This document shows, piece by piece, positions 25,125 to 34,112 of a DNA stretch of 64,000 nucleotides. The stretch lies in the NCBI GenBank assembly GCA_016713365.1, contig JADJPG010000030.1, positions 1-64,000 on the forward strand. Direction: 5' to 3'. Position 1 is the first letter of the stretch, and each line of letters starts with the position of its first letter. The notes under the pieces are model-generated. The model had not been told where the DNA came from and ran no database searches. It saw only the letters and a list, made by a program, of their open reading frames with translations. A program made the translations under genes and the position numbers. This stretch comes from Verrucomicrobiota bacterium. Its GTDB lineage: Bacteria > Verrucomicrobiota > Verrucomicrobiia > Limisphaerales > JADJPG01.

Positions 25125-28100
25125 ATGGACAGATTGAAACAAGGTTGTGTCGCTCTTTTGGGAGCGATTTTATTGATGGGGATGTTCACGGGATGCTCGG
25201 CCGAGGCCAAGAAGGCGCGGCATTTGGAGCGCGGTGAATCATACTTCAAGGCCGGTGAGTTCGAGAAGGCGAAGATCGAACTGCTGAACGTTTTGCGGCT
25301 GGAGCCGCTAAACGCCAAAGCCATCCGGCAAATGGGTTTCATGCTTTATGAACAGGGCGCGCCGCTGTCGGCATACAAGTTTCTCTCCAAGGCGGTCGAA
25401 CAGAATCCTCAGGATACGGAGATTTCCCTCAAGCTGGCGTCTGCTCAGGTGGCAATCGGTGAATGGAAAAAGGGGCAGGATCTGGCGATTGCCGCTCTGG
25501 GAAAGGATCCCGGCAACACGGATGCGATCGCGGTGCTCGCCGAATCGGCGATGAATCCCGAGTTGACGGCGACGGCCTCACAGTGGTTGGAACGCATCCG
25601 ACCCAGCGCAAGCAAGAAGGCGGTATTCCATCTCGCATTGGGCCAGCTGGCCTTGCGCAAGAAGGACATGGTGGCCGCTGAATCTCACTTGCGGCAGGCG
25701 CTTGCCACGGAACCGGGCTCCATTCACGCCCGCATGGCGATGGGTGATTGGTATCGTTCGAAGACGAACTTTCCCCTGGCCGAACAAGAATACAAGGCGG
25801 CGATGACTGCGGCGCCGGCCCGTTCGCTCGCACCGTTGAAGTACGCGGAGTTGAAGGCGAATACGGATGCCATCCCGGAGGCGAAGAAGGTGCTGAAAGA
25901 GGTCACGGACAAAACGCCCGATTATCTGCCCGCCTGGGGCTTGCTCGCGCAAATCGCTATGGCGGAAAAGAACTACGACGAGTGCATTTCCATCTCGGAG
26001 CGGATTCTGAACGCCGACCAATTGAATTTCCGTTCCCGCCAAACGATGGCGCAAGCAAGGATGGCGAAAGGGCAAACGACCCAGGCGATTCAAGAACTGG
26101 AGAACCTCAACACGTTGCTGCCGAAATCGCCGCAGACGAAGTTCCAGCTCGCCGTCGCTTATTTGCAGACGACGAACATCGATCGCGCCGCGACTGCTCT
26201 GGAACAGGCGATCAACCTGAATCCGAACTACACCGAGGCGATCATCCTGCAGGGCCGCTTGAACTTGAACAAAGGCGATGGCGCAGGCGTGGTGAATTCG
26301 ATGCTGAGTCTCGTGAAGCGCCAGCCGGACGCGAAGGCAGCGTATGTGTTGCTCGCGGACGGTTACCGCCAATTGCGCCGGCCTGACGACGCAATCGCTG
26401 TGTTGCGCGGGCTGGAGAAAAGCTACCCACAAGATCCGCAACCGCCCTTCTTGCTGGGCATGATGTTGCGCGAGCAGGGGAAGAACGAAGAAGCCCGAAA
26501 GCACATTGAGAGCGCCCTCGCGCTGGCTCCGGACAATCTGCCGATCCTCTACCAAATCGTGGATCTTGATATTCTTAAGAAAGATTACGCCGGAGCATTG
26601 AAACGACTGCAGGGGGAGATTCAACGCCGGCCGAACGTGGCTGGATTGCATTTCCTCGAAGCACGCGTTTACAGCGCCCAGGGTAATCTCGCCAAGGCGG
26701 AGGAGTCGTCCAAGAAATCACTTGAGCTCGATCCAGACTTCGTCAGCGCCTATCAACTGCTGGCACGAACTTACGTTTCCGGTCAGAAGCTCGACAAAGC
26801 CACCGAACAGTTGGAGGGGCTGATCTCCAACAAGCCGCGCGACGTCAGGAGCTTGTTTTTGCTGGGAAACATTTATGAGCAGGCGAAGGATTACGAAAAG
26901 GCCAGAGACACCTATGAAAAGCTGCTCGCGGTTAACAGCCTGTTTGTTCCGGCGTTGAACAACCTCGCCTACCTTTACGCGGAACGGTTCAACAATCTCC
27001 AAAAGGGTCATGACCTCGCGCGCAAGGCGCGCACGCTGGATGCGAAGGACGCGAATGGTTTCCTCGCCGACACGCTCGGATGGATTCTCTACAAGCGCAA
27101 AGAGTATCAGGAAGCACTGACTTTGCTGCAGGAAAGCGCCTCGAAATCTTCATTGCCGGAGATCCAGTTTCACCTCGGCATGGCGCATTACATCATGGGA
27201 CAGGCGGAACCCGCGAAGCAGGCGTTTCAACGCGCGGTTGCCTCACCCGACCCTTTCCATGGCAAAGAAGAAGCGCAACGGCACCTGGCGCTGCTCTCCG
27301 GCAATGAACCGCCAGCCAATGCTGATTGGGCCGCCGACCTCGAAGTTACTTTGAAATCCAATCCAAACGATATCCTCACACGGATGCGGCTCGCTGGATT
27401 GCATGAACAACGTGGCTCGCCGGAAAAGGCCGCGAAATTGTATGAGGAAATCCTCGTCATCAATCCGCAAAGCACACAGGCACTTGTGAAACTGGCGCGG
27501 CTAAATGCCGGGCCGTTGCGCGATCGCGAAAAGGCGATGTCATTGGTCAAGCGAGCGCGCGATCTGAGTCCAAATGATCCCGAAGCCACTCATCTTCTGG
27601 GCAAGCTGGTGTTCCAAGGCGGCGATCATTCCTACGCCTACAGCCTGCTGCGTGAAACGTCCCTTCGTCAGACGAACAGTGCCGAACTGTTTTACGACTT
27701 GAGCTGGGCCGCATACAGCATCGGCCTCGTGACGGAAGCCAATCAGGCCATGCAACGTTCACTCGCCGTTGACCCACAGAATCCCGCAGCAGATGCGGCC
27801 AAATGGTTCTTGATGATGACCGCCATTACCGATTCCACCGCCGATCCGGCAGCCTCAGAGCCGCGCGTGAAAGATTTGCTGAAGGCCGATCCAACTCATG
27901 CGCCAGCATTGATGGCGTTGGGGCAGATCCACCAGCGGCGTGGAGAAAATGCACCAGCGGCAGACGCCTACGAGAAGGCTTTGGCACGTTTCCCCAAGCT
28001 CGCGCAGGCCCAGAAGAATCTCGCGATGATTTACTCGCAGACGCCCGGCAAGGAAGCCCGCGCCTCCGAACTCGCCACCAGCGCGAGGACCGTGCTGCGG

Positions 28101-28361
28101 AATGACCCTATGCTGGCGAGAACGCTCGGACGCCTGAGCTACGCGCGGAAGGATTATCGATACGCCGTTACCTTGCTCGACGAAGGATTGCGCAGCGGAC
28201 CGCCCGATGCCGCGTCGCTCTTCGCCCTCGGCATGAGCCACCATCAATTGAAGGATTCCACGGCGGCGGCAGCGGCTTTGCAAAAGGCATTGGCGGCCGG
28301 CTTGACCGAACCTTCCGCCACCGAGGCACGGCGCGTTCTCACCGAAGTTCAGAAACGGTAA
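25125..28361 (+). CDS. prsT: PrsT-like TPR lipoprotein of the exosortase/PEP-CTERM system
   Basis: 1078 residues. A lipoprotein signal ends at MFTGC (Cys24). The rest is a long array of tetratricopeptide repeats (for example YFKAGEFEKAKIELLNVLRL; EQAKDYEKARDTYEKLLAVN), as in the TPR proteins called PrsT that accompany exosortase loci. It probably acts at the outer membrane as a scaffold for exopolysaccharide or sorted-protein export. The PrsK kinase starts 37 bases downstream and PrsR follows, the usual gene set. No exosortase or EPS synthesis gene is in the window. Confidence 0.88.
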   Translation: MDRLKQGCVALLGAILLMGMFTGCSAEAKKARHLERGESYFKAGEFEKAKIELLNVLRLEPLNAKAIRQMGFMLYEQGAPLSAYKFLSKAVEQNPQDTEISLKLASAQVAIGEWKKGQDLAIAALGKDPGNTDAIAVLAESAMNPELTATASQWLERIRPSASKKAVFHLALGQLALRKKDMVAAESHLRQALATEPGSIHARMAMGDWYRSKTNFPLAEQEYKAAMTAAPARSLAPLKYAELKANTDAIPEAKKVLKEVTDKTPDYLPAWGLLAQIAMAEKNYDECISISERILNADQLNFRSRQTMAQARMAKGQTTQAIQELENLNTLLPKSPQTKFQLAVAYLQTTNIDRAATALEQAINLNPNYTEAIILQGRLNLNKGDGAGVVNSMLSLVKRQPDAKAAYVLLADGYRQLRRPDDAIAVLRGLEKSYPQDPQPPFLLGMMLREQGKNEEARKHIESALALAPDNLPILYQIVDLDILKKDYAGALKRLQGEIQRRPNVAGLHFLEARVYSAQGNLAKAEESSKKSLELDPDFVSAYQLLARTYVSGQKLDKATEQLEGLISNKPRDVRSLFLLGNIYEQAKDYEKARDTYEKLLAVNSLFVPALNNLAYLYAERFNNLQKGHDLARKARTLDAKDANGFLADTLGWILYKRKEYQEALTLLQESASKSSLPEIQFHLGMAHYIMGQAEPAKQAFQRAVASPDPFHGKEEAQRHLALLSGNEPPANADWAADLEVTLKSNPNDILTRMRLAGLHEQRGSPEKAAKLYEEILVINPQSTQALVKLARLNAGPLRDREKAMSLVKRARDLSPNDPEATHLLGKLVFQGGDHSYAYSLLRETSLRQTNSAELFYDLSWAAYSIGLVTEANQAMQRSLAVDPQNPAADAAKWFLMMTAITDSTADPAASEPRVKDLLKADPTHAPALMALGQIHQRRGENAPAADAYEKALARFPKLAQAQKNLAMIYSQTPGKEARASELATSARTVLRNDPMLARTLGRLSYARKDYRYAVTLLDEGLRSGPPDAASLFALGMSHHQLKDSTAAAAALQKALAAGLTEPSATEARRVLTEVQKR

Positions 28362-28398
28362 AGCTGACACAGCGGACTCCAGGGATTAAAACGAGTTC

Positions 28399-30516
28399 GT
28401 GATCTCGCTCCCCACCATTCAACTGGTCGGTACTGTCTGGGCACTCCTGCTTGGAGCCGTAGCGCTGGCCAAGTCACCTCGAACCATCGACCGTTGGGCG
28501 TTCGCCGCCGGCATGCTGGTGCTGGCTGTCGAGGCGGCACTCAGCGCCGTCGCCATCACCGCATCGACACTGGAGCTGGCGGTTCAGTGGCTGAGAGTCC
28601 GCCATGTCATCGTCGCCTGTTTACCGCTCCCGTGGATTCTATTCGCGGTCACCTATGGTCGCGGGAACTACGCTGCCTACGTCAAACGCGTGCGGCCCAT
28701 CCTCGCGATTGCCGCGCTGATTCCCCTGGTTCCGATCATTGGATTCAGTGAAGTCGTCAGCCTGCAGTCGCTCGAACTCGTCCCTCAACCGAACACTGTT
28801 ATCGTCCGCGGATGGCCGGCGAACTGGACCAACGCGTGCCTGGTCGCAACGGCGGTTCTGGTGCTGATGAATCTCGAGCGGACCTATCGCGCGGCGGTGG
28901 GTGTAATGCTGTGGCGCATCAAGTACGTGATGATGGGACTGGCGCTGCTCTTTGCCGTTCGAATCTACACGAGCAGCCAGGCGCTGCTTTACTCCACTTT
29001 CAACCTGAGCCTGGAATCATTCCGGGCCGGAGCTCTGCTGCTGGCCTGCTTGTTGATGACGGTGGCCGCCTTGCGCGCGGGCATGTTCGGCGCGGACATT
29101 TACCCGTCGCAGACCGTCATCTTCCGGTCACTCACGGTATTCATTGTCGGGTTGTACCTCGTCATGGTTGGTGTGCTCGCCAACGTCATTACTCGGTTCG
29201 GCGGCGATCCGGCATTCCCCATCAAGGCATTCCTGATTCTCGTGCTGCTGGTTACCTTGGGATGTCTGCTCGCCTCGGCGCGATTGCGGCTGATCGCGCG
29301 GCGCTTCGTCAGCCGGCACTTCAACCGCCCGATTTATGACTACCGCCAGATCTGGCGGAGCTTCAACGAACGCACCTCCGCGATGCCCGACGAACTGGGT
29401 CTTTGCCGGCAGTCGGTGAATTTTGTCTCGGAGACGCTCGACGTGTTGTCGGTCACCATCTGGCTCACCGACGAACAGGGCAGCCGGCTGGCCTTCGGCG
29501 CCTCCACGTCGGTGCAAGACGATCGTTCTGGGAAACTCCTCAGTTCTGGAGCCAACGCAGAACATCTGATCGCGATGATTCGCGCGCGTCCGGAGCCGCT
29601 GGACTTGAACAACGCCACCGAGGATTGGGCGGCTGAGCTTCGCCGACTGAATCCCGATTACTTTCCCCGGCAGGAAGGCAATCGGATGTGTGTTCCGCTC
29701 GTCGCGAAGGATCAGGTTCTTGGCCTGCTGAATGTGGGCGATCGCGTCTCCCGCGTGCCGCTCTCGATCGAGGACATCGAACTCTTGAAATCTCTTGCGG
29801 ACCAAATCGCCGGCAGCTTGCTCGCGCTGCGACTCTCCCGGCGCGTCTTGGAAGCAAAGGAATTGGAGGCGTTTCAGAGCATGGCGGCGTTCTTCGTCCA
29901 CGATCTCAAGAACACCGCCTCTAGCCTTTCATTGATGCTGCAGAACTTGCCAACCCAGTTCGACAATCCGGAGTTTCGGCAGGACGCAGTCCGCGCGGTG
30001 TCGAAGGGAGTAGGCCGCTTGAACGATCTCATCACGCGGCTGAGCACGCTGCGGCAAAGCGGGCAAATCCAGAAGGTTCAGTCCGATCTGACGGCGTGCG
30101 TCGTCGCGACTCTCGACGCGTTGACCTTGGCTCCGGGAATCGTCGTGAAAAGGAACTTCGCCGCGGTCCCGCCCCTGGCGTTGGACAATGAACAGTTTCA
30201 GAAAGTCGTCACGAACCTGCTGATCAACGCGCAGGAAGCGATGAAAGGCGCCGGCGAAATTGAGCTGAGCATTTCGAAACGCGATTCGTCGGCCGTATTC
30301 TCAGTCCGCGACAACGGGTGCGGCATGAGCCCGGACTTTGTTCGACGCTCGCTTTTTCGCCCGTTCCAGACGACAAAGAAGACCGGTATGGGCATTGGCA
30401 TGTTTCATTGCCGGATGATTGTGGAGGCGCACTCGGGGCGCATTGAAGTGGAAACGGAAGAAGGGAAGGGCTCGGAGTTCCGGGTGGTCCTTCCTTTGAC
30501 CAGGGAATCTGTATGA
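28399..30516 (+). CDS. prsK: PrsK-type sensor histidine kinase (exosortase-associated)
   Basis: 705 residues. The N-terminal third is membrane-bound with about seven or eight helices (LVGTVWALLLGAVALA; GALLLACLLMTVAALRAGMF; AFLILVLLVTLGCLL). A GAF-like domain covers about 325-480, the H-box is FFVHDLKNTASSL with His501, and the HATPase domain has N (NLLINAQEAM), G1 (DNGCGMS) and G2 (GMGIGMF) boxes. It begins with GTG at 28399; TAAAAC six bases upstream could be a -10. Its stop overlaps the prsR start by four bases. It should phosphorylate PrsR. Confidence 0.9.
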   Translation: MISLPTIQLVGTVWALLLGAVALAKSPRTIDRWAFAAGMLVLAVEAALSAVAITASTLELAVQWLRVRHVIVACLPLPWILFAVTYGRGNYAAYVKRVRPILAIAALIPLVPIIGFSEVVSLQSLELVPQPNTVIVRGWPANWTNACLVATAVLVLMNLERTYRAAVGVMLWRIKYVMMGLALLFAVRIYTSSQALLYSTFNLSLESFRAGALLLACLLMTVAALRAGMFGADIYPSQTVIFRSLTVFIVGLYLVMVGVLANVITRFGGDPAFPIKAFLILVLLVTLGCLLASARLRLIARRFVSRHFNRPIYDYRQIWRSFNERTSAMPDELGLCRQSVNFVSETLDVLSVTIWLTDEQGSRLAFGASTSVQDDRSGKLLSSGANAEHLIAMIRARPEPLDLNNATEDWAAELRRLNPDYFPRQEGNRMCVPLVAKDQVLGLLNVGDRVSRVPLSIEDIELLKSLADQIAGSLLALRLSRRVLEAKELEAFQSMAAFFVHDLKNTASSLSLMLQNLPTQFDNPEFRQDAVRAVSKGVGRLNDLITRLSTLRQSGQIQKVQSDLTACVVATLDALTLAPGIVVKRNFAAVPPLALDNEQFQKVVTNLLINAQEAMKGAGEIELSISKRDSSAVFSVRDNGCGMSPDFVRRSLFRPFQTTKKTGMGIGMFHCRMIVEAHSGRIEVETEEGKGSEFRVVLPLTRESV

Positions 30517-31868
30517 AGCCAGCGCTGTTGATTGTCGACGACGACGAGGATATTCGCACGCAGCTCAAGTGGGCGTTGTGCAACGATTACACGGTTTATC
30601 TCGCCGAGGACCGCGAGACGGCGCTCGAGCACGTTCGCACGCAGCGACCCTCGGTCGTGATGCTGGATTTGGGCCTGCCGCCCCACCCCGCAACCCCCGA
30701 GGAAGGCTTCGCCGTGCTCGCACAGATTCTCGCGTTTGAAAGCCAGACCAAGGTGATCATTCTCAGCGGCCAGGGCGAGAAGACCAATAGCCTCCGGGCC
30801 ATCGGCGAAGGCGCCTATGATTTTCTTTGCAAGCCCCCGGATGTGGAGGAACTGAAGATCATCCTTAAACGTGCTTTCCACGTCGCCCAACTGCAAAACG
30901 AGTATCGCGAATCCGTCGAGCAAGGCGCCGGCGGTGGATTTGAGGGAATGATCGGTTCCAGTGCGCCGATGCAGACGGTCTTCGAATCCATCCGCAAAGT
31001 TGCCAGCCGAGATGCTTCCGTGCTGATTCTTGGGGAAAGCGGCACAGGAAAGGAAATGGTGGCCCGGGCAATTCATCGGCGCAGCCCGCGCAGCAAAGGT
31101 CCGTTCGTGGCGATCAATTGTTCGGCCATTCCGGAAACGTTGATCGAAAGCGAGCTGTTCGGCCACGAGCGCGGAGCTTTCACCGGAGCGCATACGCAGC
31201 GCGTCGGACGCATTGAGATGGCAGAGGGAGGCACGTTGCTGCTGGATGAATTCGGCGAGTTGCCTCTGGCCATTCAGGTCAAACTGCTGCGCTTCCTCCA
31301 GGACCAAACCATCGAACGCATAGGCGGGCGAAAGGAAATCCGCGTGGATGCCCGGCTCGTTACCGCGACAAACGTCGATCTGAAGCAAGCGATGGCCACC
31401 GGCAAGTTTCGCGAAGATCTTTTTTACCGGGTGGCCGTCGTGACCATCAAGCTTCCCCCGTTGCGGGAGCGTCTGAGCGACACCATGGTGCTGGCCCAGT
31501 CGTTCCTCAAAAAATATGCGGAAGAGAACGGCCGCGCCTCGCTTCGCTACCGCCAGGATGCCATCCGCGCCATCGAACAGCACGCGTGGCCGGGAAATGT
31601 CCGCGAAATGGAGAATCGCATTCGCCGCGCCGTGATCATGGCCGAAGGCGCCACCGTGAAGGCGGAGGATTTGGAACTCACCGACTCATCCGCCGAGGCT
31701 CCACCACGAAGCTTGAAGGAAGCTCGTGAAGAGGTGGACCGGCGGATGGTTCAAGACGCGTTGAAGAAACACGGGGCGAACATCACCGCTGCGGCCGCTG
31801 AGTTGGGAATCAGCCGTCCTACCCTCTACGAGCTGATGGAAAAGCTCGGAATGCGGAATGGCTCGTAG
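30513..31868 (+). CDS. prsR: PrsR-type sigma-54 response regulator (exosortase-associated)
   Basis: 451 residues. The receiver domain has acidic pocket VDDDED, phosphoacceptor Asp52 in MLDLG and Lys in LCKPP, with the extra loop PPHPATPEEGF seen in PrsR proteins. The AAA+ domain has Walker A GESGTGKE, the sigma-54 contact loop GAFTGA, and VTATNVDLKQA. The C-terminal Fis-type HTH is NITAAAAELGISRPTLYELM. It should activate RpoN-dependent promoters; one such promoter candidate lies 210 bases downstream, in front of a sorted-protein gene. Confidence 0.93.
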   Translation: MKPALLIVDDDEDIRTQLKWALCNDYTVYLAEDRETALEHVRTQRPSVVMLDLGLPPHPATPEEGFAVLAQILAFESQTKVIILSGQGEKTNSLRAIGEGAYDFLCKPPDVEELKIILKRAFHVAQLQNEYRESVEQGAGGGFEGMIGSSAPMQTVFESIRKVASRDASVLILGESGTGKEMVARAIHRRSPRSKGPFVAINCSAIPETLIESELFGHERGAFTGAHTQRVGRIEMAEGGTLLLDEFGELPLAIQVKLLRFLQDQTIERIGGRKEIRVDARLVTATNVDLKQAMATGKFREDLFYRVAVVTIKLPPLRERLSDTMVLAQSFLKKYAEENGRASLRYRQDAIRAIEQHAWPGNVREMENRIRRAVIMAEGATVKAEDLELTDSSAEAPPRSLKEAREEVDRRMVQDALKKHGANITAAAAELGISRPTLYELMEKLGMRNGS

Positions 31869-31997
31869 GAGCGAAACGCCGACGCGAGTTTCATTAACTT
31901 TTGGTCGCCGGTAACTTTAATCCAAGTAGTTCTACGGTAGCGCCTTAAGAAAGTGTCGGAGAGCTTTACAAACTCAGAAATCGAGAGCAACTGAGAC

Positions 31998-32058
31998 ACT
32001 GTTCGGAAAAACAGTTTTCAAGCACAAGCCTTTTTCCAAAAGGGAGTTAGAACAGTTT
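31998..32058 (+). promoter_or_regulatory. Candidate activator sites upstream of the sigma-54 promoter
   Basis: An inverted repeat ACTGT-N8-ACAGT (31998-32015) is present, and AACAGTTT occurs twice, at 32010-32017 and 32051-32058, 41 bases apart. They lie 20-80 bases upstream of the -24 element, where enhancer sites for a PrsR-like activator would sit. The assignment is positional only. Confidence 0.4.
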
Positions 32059-32077
32059 AGCCCTCCATCGCCAATCC

Positions 32078-32093
32078 CGGCATTGTCTTAGCT
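32078..32093 (+). promoter_or_regulatory. Sigma-54 (-24/-12) promoter
   Basis: CGGCA (32078-32082) and TTAGCT (32088-32093) place GG at 32079-32080 and GC at 32091-32092 with exactly ten bases between them, the invariant RpoN spacing. It matches 10 of the 12 most informative consensus positions only partly (TGGCAC-N5-TTGC), but keeps GGCA and GCT. The start codon of the VPDGGT gene is 83 bases downstream, leaving a leader of about 70 bases. Confidence 0.65.
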
Positions 32094-32175
32094 ATTTGAG
32101 AACCTGCCCACGGAGGGGGAACAGTCAGTTGTTTTGATTGTTCCGGTTAACCCAAAAATAGAAGTAAAAAGTAGT

Positions 32176-32830
32176 ATGAAAAAAGTTGTATTAGCCTGCT
32201 TGGTTGCAGGTTTGGTTTCTCCTCCACGTCGGCGGCGACGGTGAAGTTCTCTGATGGTATGGGAACAACAGGTGGCGGAGAATTCCGTGCAGACGTGAGC
32301 GATAACGGATTCGGAAGCACTGACTACGTTACCTTTTGCCTTGAGTATCGCGAGAATCTTGAAATGGGAAAAATCTACGAATACGAAATCTCCCAGGCAG
32401 CGATGTACAATGGCAACGGCACTGTAGACCCGATTCTCAATGGCGACCGCTTGGCTCTACACCCAATTCGTCAAAGGCACGTTCGCTGGAATCAACGCGT
32501 CGGGGACGGTCCTCGCGGTTTTGCTCAAAGCCGTAATAACGAAGACCGCAAACCACCTGCAAAAAGCGATTTGGTATCTGGAAGGTGAATCGCAAGGTGC
32601 CAACAATGCTTATGCCCAATTGGCGGTCGCTCAAGCAGGCTTGGCGGACAATAATGGCTCCTACGGTCGGAGTCATGAACGTTTGGGAGATCGACCGCCG
32701 CGGGAATCGAATCGCCCGTCAGGACCAGCCTGCTCGCATCAACGTCCCAGATGGCGGCACCTCCTTGGTGCTGTTGGGTATGGCGATGACGGGTCTGGCT
32801 GCTGCCAACCGCCGTTTCCGCAAGAGCTAA
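32176..32830 (+). pseudogene. VPDGGT-CTERM (exosortase-sorted) protein gene, three frameshifts
   Basis: Four frame segments read as one protein: signal MKKVVLACLVAGL; then GFSSTSAATVKFSDGMGTTG ... FCLEYRENLEMGKIYEYEIS; then MATAWLYTQFVKGTFAG ... AIWYLEGESQGANNAYAQLA; then VMNVWEID ... RINVPDGGTSLVLLGMAMTG, LAAANRRFRKS and a stop. The shifts are near 32213 (one base missing), 32436 (one extra) and 32660-32667 (one extra); corrected, the gene has 217 codons in frame. The C-terminus is the VPDSG-CTERM type signal: motif, membrane helix, basic tail. A sigma-54 promoter precedes it and a strong terminator follows. Confidence 0.82.
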
Positions 32831-32857
32831 GCCTCTCAGCTAGCACTCGTTTCAAGC

Positions 32858-32890
32858 AAAAGGCAGGGCGATTCGCCCTGCCTTTTCCTT
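32858..32890 (+). terminator. Strong terminator after the VPDGGT gene (bidirectional)
   Basis: A perfect 13-bp stem (AAAAGGCAGGGCG at 32858-32870, complement at 32874-32886) encloses a three-base loop ATT and runs into TTTTCCTT. The A-rich left side also allows it to serve the convergent RNase D gene, which ends at 32950. Confidence 0.92.
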
Positions 32891-32949
32891 CTAAAAATTC
32901 GCGGTTGCTGCAGCTTCAGAAAGGTCCCGCTCGCATCCCGCTTCAGCGG

Positions 32950-33999
32950 TTACTTGAGCAGTTCCTTCTGCCATGGCATCAGCTCAATATCCGAATCCCC
33001 TTTGTCAGCGACCAAGGCCACCATGGCGGCGCGGCTGGCGATGAGCGTTGGGTCAATCTGCAGTTCGTCTGCGCGTTTATTTCGACGTTTCTCAATGTCC
33101 TGAAGACGCCGCTTTTCCGATTCGTTGAGACGATGTCCTTTGCGACGGAGCGGCATGGGCGGATGCTTCTCAGCAAGGCCGGCTTCCGCCGCAGCCGCAA
33201 TTCCTTTGCGCCGCCGGGTCGTCAGATAGTGGGGGAACAACCGTTCCAGATCATGGCCGGCGACGGCACCCTGCGCGATTCGCACCATGATTTCCGGCGA
33301 AATAATGAAGAACGGCGGCTTGTTCGAAGCGACGGCTTCCTGTTCGCGCCATCGCCAGATTTCACGCAATACTGCCATGGCTGGTGGAGCCAGATGATGA
33401 CTGCCTTTAACCCGCCACACCGTGTCTGGATCCGGCTCGCGAAGGACGGCGCAATCCGCAATCAGCTGGGCACAAGATTGCTGATGCCAGGCCAGCCGGC
33501 CCTTTGCCTTCAATTCAGCGGACAGGAGATTCACCAGCGGCTTGAGGAAATGCGTATCGTTGCGCGCGTAAGCCTCCATCCGCTCGGTCAGGGGCCGTCT
33601 CGCCCAATTCGCCTTCTGCGGACCTTTTTCGAGCGTTACGCCGAGAAACTTCGAAACCAGATTGCTCAACCCAAACTCGCGCACGCCCAGCAAACGACTG
33701 GCGAGCATCGTGTCGAAAATGGTGGTGGGAACAAAGCCACAGTCGCGCCGCAGCAGGCGCAGGTCGTAATCCGCCCCGTGTAAAATCAGCTCGTGCTGGC
33801 TCAAAATCTCAAACAACGGCGCGAGCTTCAAACCGGCCAAGGGATCGACCAAATGGTCGGAGCCCTCGATGCTAATCTGAATGAGACAAAGCTTTTCAGG
33901 ATAGGCATGGAGGCTGTCAGCCTCGGTATCGAGGGCAATCCAGCTGGCGGCGCTCAGTTGCGGAAGAAAGGCTGCCAGCTTCTCGTCCGTATCAATCAC
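32950..33999 (-). CDS. rnd: Ribonuclease D
   Basis: 349 residues. DEDDy exonuclease motifs: Exo I ALDTEADSL, Exo II HGADYDLRLL, Exo III YARNDTHFL. An HRDC domain follows around 200-290 (REIWRWREQEAVASNKPPFF), then a basic C-terminus (RRLQDIEKRRNKRADEL). It trims tRNA and other RNA 3' ends in the cytosol. The GTG start at 33999 has a TATATT box just six bases upstream and no Shine-Dalgarno, so the mRNA may be leaderless. Divergent from the mla operon. Confidence 0.93.
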   Translation of the reverse strand: MIDTDEKLAAFLPQLSAASWIALDTEADSLHAYPEKLCLIQISIEGSDHLVDPLAGLKLAPLFEILSQHELILHGADYDLRLLRRDCGFVPTTIFDTMLASRLLGVREFGLSNLVSKFLGVTLEKGPQKANWARRPLTERMEAYARNDTHFLKPLVNLLSAELKAKGRLAWHQQSCAQLIADCAVLREPDPDTVWRVKGSHHLAPPAMAVLREIWRWREQEAVASNKPPFFIISPEIMVRIAQGAVAGHDLERLFPHYLTTRRRKGIAAAAEAGLAEKHPPMPLRRKGHRLNESEKRRLQDIEKRRNKRADELQIDPTLIASRAAMVALVADKGDSDIELMPWQKELLK

Positions 34000-34011
34000 G
34001 GCGCGAATATA
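34000..34011 (-). promoter_or_regulatory. -10 box of rnd immediately before its start (leaderless)
   Basis: TATATT on the minus strand (34011-34006) is separated from the GTG start by six bases. The -35 is weak (CTTTTG, 17-base spacer). Confidence 0.55.
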
Positions 34012-34076
34012 GGGAAAACCGGGCCGGGCAAAAGAGAAAATCCATCAAACGCCCGATAACGCTAATTCTGCGGCTG

Positions 34077-34105
34077 TTGACCGCCCCCGCGCTGCCCCCT
34101 AGCCT
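34077..34105 (+). promoter_or_regulatory. Sigma-70 promoter of the mla-like operon; leaderless
   Basis: TTGACC (34077-34082), a 17-base spacer, TAGCCT (34100-34105), then seven bases to the GTG at 34113. The same geometry (TTGAAA, 17, TAGCCT, 7, GTG) precedes the livJ gene. The TTG at 34077 that could be mistaken for a start codon is the -35 box. Confidence 0.78.
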
Positions 34106-34112
34106 TTGCCCC

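Noticed and set aside
32205..32240. Insertion of the repeat-border sequence seen at 63648-63670 into the VPDGGT gene
   Set aside because: The similarity (CACGTCGGCGGC...ACGG) is short, and the bases encode a sensible signal-peptide end (SSTSAA-TVKF) in the corrected frame, so chance is likelier.
34077..34112. TTG at 34077 as start of the MlaE-like permease
   Set aside because: It coincides with the -35 hexamer of a well-formed promoter; the GTG at 34113 follows the -10 by seven bases and fits family length.
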